Source of the DNA: Paraburkholderia fungorum
GTDB lineage: Bacteria > Pseudomonadota > Gammaproteobacteria > Burkholderiales > Burkholderiaceae
Direction: 5' to 3'
Length of the DNA stretch: 64,000 nt
NCBI RefSeq assembly: GCF_003610895.1
Contig: NZ_MCAS01000002.1
Coordinates: forward strand, 1 to 64,000
A program made the position numbers and the translations under genes. Of this stretch, positions 61,644-64,000 are shown piece after piece. Every line of letters starts with the position of its first letter. Within the stretch, counting starts at the first letter, position 1. The notes below the pieces were generated by a model, which saw nothing but the letters and a program-made list of their open reading frames with translations, had not been told where the DNA came from and did no database searches.

Positions 61644-61735
61644 ACAAAGTCGACCCCGTCAAGCGTTGTTGCCAGGATAGACGCGGCGCTTCCCTTCCAA
61701 TGGACGCTGACGAGCTCAGTCGGACCGGTGAGGTT

Positions 61736-61990
61736 CATCGTGGAAATCGACATTCTCGGCTTCAATTTCACAAAACAGATCTTCCAGCTCCGTAAGGTCA
61801 ATTACTGTGGACGGGCGGTGCGCGGAGCGAATGCCTCGTGTGGTCGACCCTTCGATTCTATGCGCTGCGCCATGCCCGGGGGAGCGTGACGGATGCATAT
61901 GGCAACCCGCATCACTGACCCGGGGGCGTGAATTTCATCAAGACTGCGGGTGAGCCCCAGCTATCGTCCAACGACAAGCCGGATGGATGC
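61736..61990 (+). mobile_element. Degenerate IS110-family transposase remnant (N-terminal part)
   Basis: The plus strand reads FNFTKQIFQLRKVNYCGRAV, close to the DLAKxxFQxHxVxxxGxxV start of IS110 transposases. About 150 bp later the bases of CCGCATCACTGACCCGGGGG resemble the codons for AHHWARE, with a Trp codon turned to stop. Several frames are needed, so it is decayed. Ends and target duplications are not visible. The match is by eye. Confidence 0.38.
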
Positions 61991-62003
61991 AGACCATCCA
62001 GGA

Positions 62004-62395
62004 TCACGAGCAAGAAGTTTGTGAAAGGCCGCGGCCCACGCAAGCGAATTCTCCGCTTGGTTGTTCAGTTCTGCCTCTGCGCTTCCGACGCTCAACGTTC
62101 AGGTTGAGTTTGCGATTGGCCACTGCTTTGCCGCGGCAGATTTCCGCCAGTACGTCGCGCGTCGCGCCGAGCGACAGCCAACCACCGCAGCGTTTCCTGC
62201 CACCAATCAGCACGGCTACTTCATCCAGGTGCCGCCTGTCGCCGCGTTCCAACGCTGTCGACTGGATGCGCTTTGTGATCGTCAGGCCAGCCTGTCTTGC
62301 TCAACACCACAGTGTTTGGTATGTGAGTTCGATCCTCCGTGCAGCCGTCATCTCCCCTACCGTAGGCAAACTCGGCGGGAAGCGGTTGTACAGCC
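62004..62395 (-). mobile_element. Degenerate IS6-family transposase remnant
   Basis: On the minus strand, one frame reads YNRFPPSLPTVGEM, then RIELTYQTLWC, a stop, and then GLTITKRIQSTALERGDRRHLDEVAVLIGG. It follows the IS6/IS26-type order FPP..., SYETxRxW, AKRIRxxAPxRGDxWHLDE. The in-frame TGA at about 62312 and the loss of later motifs (WRAVD, RKLLK only vaguely kept) show that it is inactive. Terminal repeats could not be identified. Confidence 0.5.
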
Positions 62396-62656
62396 GCCCG
62401 GCATAGCTGATGGTCCTGGACGAAAACCGATAGCGTCGAAAAAGAAATCGGGGTGACGGCCGATAGCAAAGCGGAGGCGGTCGCTTACTCGCTATCCGAT
62501 CCTTTCACCGAATTCGTCTCCGACCGGGCCACATTCGAGGGCCTCGCTGATCGGGCCGGAAATTGTTTAATCGTGAGGTGATTCCTCCCATCGATCCGTG
62601 AAGCGAAAAAATCGCATTACTCCAATATTGAAGAAATAAGTATCATAGTTTGTACT

Positions 62657-62687
62657 AATGTTAGCGATAACAGTATGCGCTAACATT
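62657..62687. promoter_or_regulatory. GntR/LacI-type operator upstream of the UxaA-family gene
   Basis: AATGTTAGCG and CGCTAACATT are perfect 10-bp arms separated by 11 bases. Within it TGTTAGCGATAACA (62659-62672) is a near-perfect LacI/GntR-type operator like ATGTTACCGGTAACAT of E. coli GntR. It lies about 45-75 bp before the gene start, in the promoter. Confidence 0.68.
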
Positions 62688-62730
62688 CGATTCATAGGCC
62701 AAGCGGGTCTTCCACGAATCGAGAACGAGC

Positions 62731-63900
62731 ATGACCGAATCAGTTCCCAGGCGCGATTTCTTTGGATACTGCCGACCAGACGGGCAAGTTGGTATCCGTG
62801 ATCACATTCTGATTTTAGGGATCAATGGCCTCGTAGCACGTGCCGCTGAACGCATCCACCAAGGCGTACCAGGAACTCTTTTGGTCGCTTCTCCCTTCGG
62901 CCGGGGGCAATATGGTGCAGACAAGGACGCACACAGGCGGCAGATGATTGGCTTGGCGTGCAACCCGAATGTCGCCGCGACGCTGATCGTCGGGGCAGAC
63001 CGAATGGCCGCCGAAGAAGTGGCGCATCAGATTCCCGGGGGAATGGTGCAAATAGTCACACTCGACGATACAGGGCAAGATGCGCAGGAACTTGCCGCAC
63101 GTGGAATACGGTGTGCGGCAGCTCTCGTCCGTAGCGCGTCACGAAATCGCCGGGAGCGAGTGTCTTCCAGCTATCTGTTTCTGGGCGTTGAATGTGGGCA
63201 ATCCGACGCCACCTCGGGGCTTGTATCCAATCCTCTTGCCGGCATGGTCGTGAATCGACTGGTCGATCAGGGGGGGCGAGCCGTGTTTGGCGAAACCATC
63301 GAATGGCTCGGAGCTGAACATATATTGTCCGGGCGAGCTGCCTCGCCGCAGGTCGCTGAAGCCATTACGGCAGCTGTAGCGTGCAGGGAGGCCGCAGCAG
63401 CAGCGACTGGGGTGGATCTGACGGGCAACAACCCATCGCCGGAAAACATACGAGGCGGACTCAGTTCGATTGAGGAGAAGTCGCTCGGCGCGATCGCCAA
63501 AGGCGGTGTTTCGCCCATACGCGGTGTTCTGGAACTTGCAGAATCACCTTCTGCCCCTGGTCTTTACGTAATGGATGGGCCCAGTTTTACGCCGGAGTCG
63601 ATGACGGGATTCGTCGCGGCCGGCGTACAGATCATGCTCTTTACGACAGGAGTTGGAAACAGCTACTGCAGCGCCATCGCTCCGACGATCAAGATTGGCG
63701 GGCGACCTGATGCCGTTCGCCGATTGACAACGCAGATTGACTTCGATGCGAGTCCCTTGTTTGATGGGCGTGAAAATTTCGATGAACTTACGGACGGGTT
63801 GTTTACCTTGCTTCTGGATGTTGCGTCAGGGTTCAAGACGTGGGGAGAGGTGTTGGGAGAATCAGGGGAATCGATCGTCAGGCTTCACGGATCGTTGTGA
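62731..63900 (+). CDS. UxaA-family (altronate/galactarate dehydratase C-terminal domain) hydro-lyase
   Basis: A 389-residue protein corresponding to the C-terminal catalytic part of UxaA/GarD dehydratases. GVECGQSDATSGLVSNPLAG matches the GxxCGGSDxxSGxxxNPAxG signature, NPSPENIRGGLSSIEEKSLGAIAKGG is the second hallmark and TTGVGNSYCSAIAPTIKI the third. In split systems a small SAF-domain subunit is encoded beside it, but none is visible here. It could dehydrate a sugar acid or act like a sulfolactate sulfo-lyase large subunit. A GntR-type operator precedes it. Confidence 0.9.
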   Translation: MTESVPRRDFFGYCRPDGQVGIRDHILILGINGLVARAAERIHQGVPGTLLVASPFGRGQYGADKDAHRRQMIGLACNPNVAATLIVGADRMAAEEVAHQIPGGMVQIVTLDDTGQDAQELAARGIRCAAALVRSASRNRRERVSSSYLFLGVECGQSDATSGLVSNPLAGMVVNRLVDQGGRAVFGETIEWLGAEHILSGRAASPQVAEAITAAVACREAAAAATGVDLTGNNPSPENIRGGLSSIEEKSLGAIAKGGVSPIRGVLELAESPSAPGLYVMDGPSFTPESMTGFVAAGVQIMLFTTGVGNSYCSAIAPTIKIGGRPDAVRRLTTQIDFDASPLFDGRENFDELTDGLFTLLLDVASGFKTWGEVLGESGESIVRLHGSL

Positions 63901-64000
63901 TTTCTGAGTGAGCAACTGGACGATCACGAGGAGCAGGAGTTTGAATTCAATCCATGTAGTCGGTCGGCAAAGTCAGCAATAGCGGCTTCGAACAATGGTG
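63901..64000. other. Window edge, possible 3' end of a minus-strand gene
   Basis: A minus-strand frame is open from the edge to a TGA at 63924-63926 (24 codons, PLFEAAIADFADRLHG). It could be the end of a convergent gene, but it is too short to judge. Confidence 0.15.

Noticed and set aside
59192..62730. Intact genomic island or prophage
   Set aside because: Only degraded transposition fragments are seen; no integrase, attachment repeats or phage structural genes are present.

Overview
The window is a high-GC stretch of a beta-proteobacterial genome. It most resembles Burkholderia/Paraburkholderia/Caballeronia, judged from codon use, GC-rich intergenic DNA, the many LysR regulators, Porin_4-type trimeric porins, MHS-family symporters and the Burkholderia-style trimeric autotransporter. 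It looks like an accessory, catabolism-rich part of a large replicon. I see no rRNA, tRNA, CRISPR array or replication origin. Species and replicon are inference.

Layout. 1-6400: the 3' end of etfA, small genes, a hotdog thioesterase, a PL7 alginate lyase, a YbdG-type mechanosensitive channel, an NRAMP-like transporter and a LysR gene. 6537-12113: an operon of MHS symporter, ThDP decarboxylase-like enzyme, aldehyde dehydrogenase and HisC-like aminotransferase, which reads as an amino acid to oxo acid to aldehyde to acid route. 12213-20077: a TetR-centred group (phosphotriesterase-family hydrolase, TetR, porin, MHS symporter, class III aminotransferase, amidase). Five TTGT...ACAA-type palindromes sit in its promoters, three of them overlapping a TACAAT -10 box. 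20161-25296 (minus strand): an ACS-type transporter, hotdog thioesterase, BKACE enzyme and 3-hydroxyacid dehydrogenase, the set used for carnitine-type compounds, with a LysR gene upstream. 25530-34084: porin, MHS symporter, class III aminotransferase and a dimethylformamidase-like large subunit on the minus strand, next to two overlapping LysR genes. Two ATATTC-N7-GAATAT boxes link these regulators to the module. The module has the same functional composition as the TetR module, in mirrored order.

34131-50764 is a surface and signalling region: a response regulator/7TMR-DISM kinase pair, a YadA-type trimeric autotransporter, a GST/TetR divergent pair sharing a perfect palindrome, and a two-partner secretion locus (TpsB-TpsA-FecR-domain protein-lipoprotein). 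It ends with a small coiled-coil protein and an alpha/beta hydrolase. 50908-58183: an orphan ABC solute-binding protein, an orphan aceE, and an operon of three tandem RraA-family paralogues followed by an aspartate-type aminotransferase, with a divergent LysR gene. 59190-62700 is decayed DNA with remnants that look like TniQ, a HAD-domain gene, an IS110 transposase and an IS6 transposase around an intact LacI regulator. The window closes with a UxaA-type dehydratase behind a GntR/LacI-type operator.

Common theme: import (porin plus proton symporter), amide or ester hydrolysis, PLP transamination and dedicated regulators are packaged repeatedly. No substrate can be named with certainty from sequence alone.
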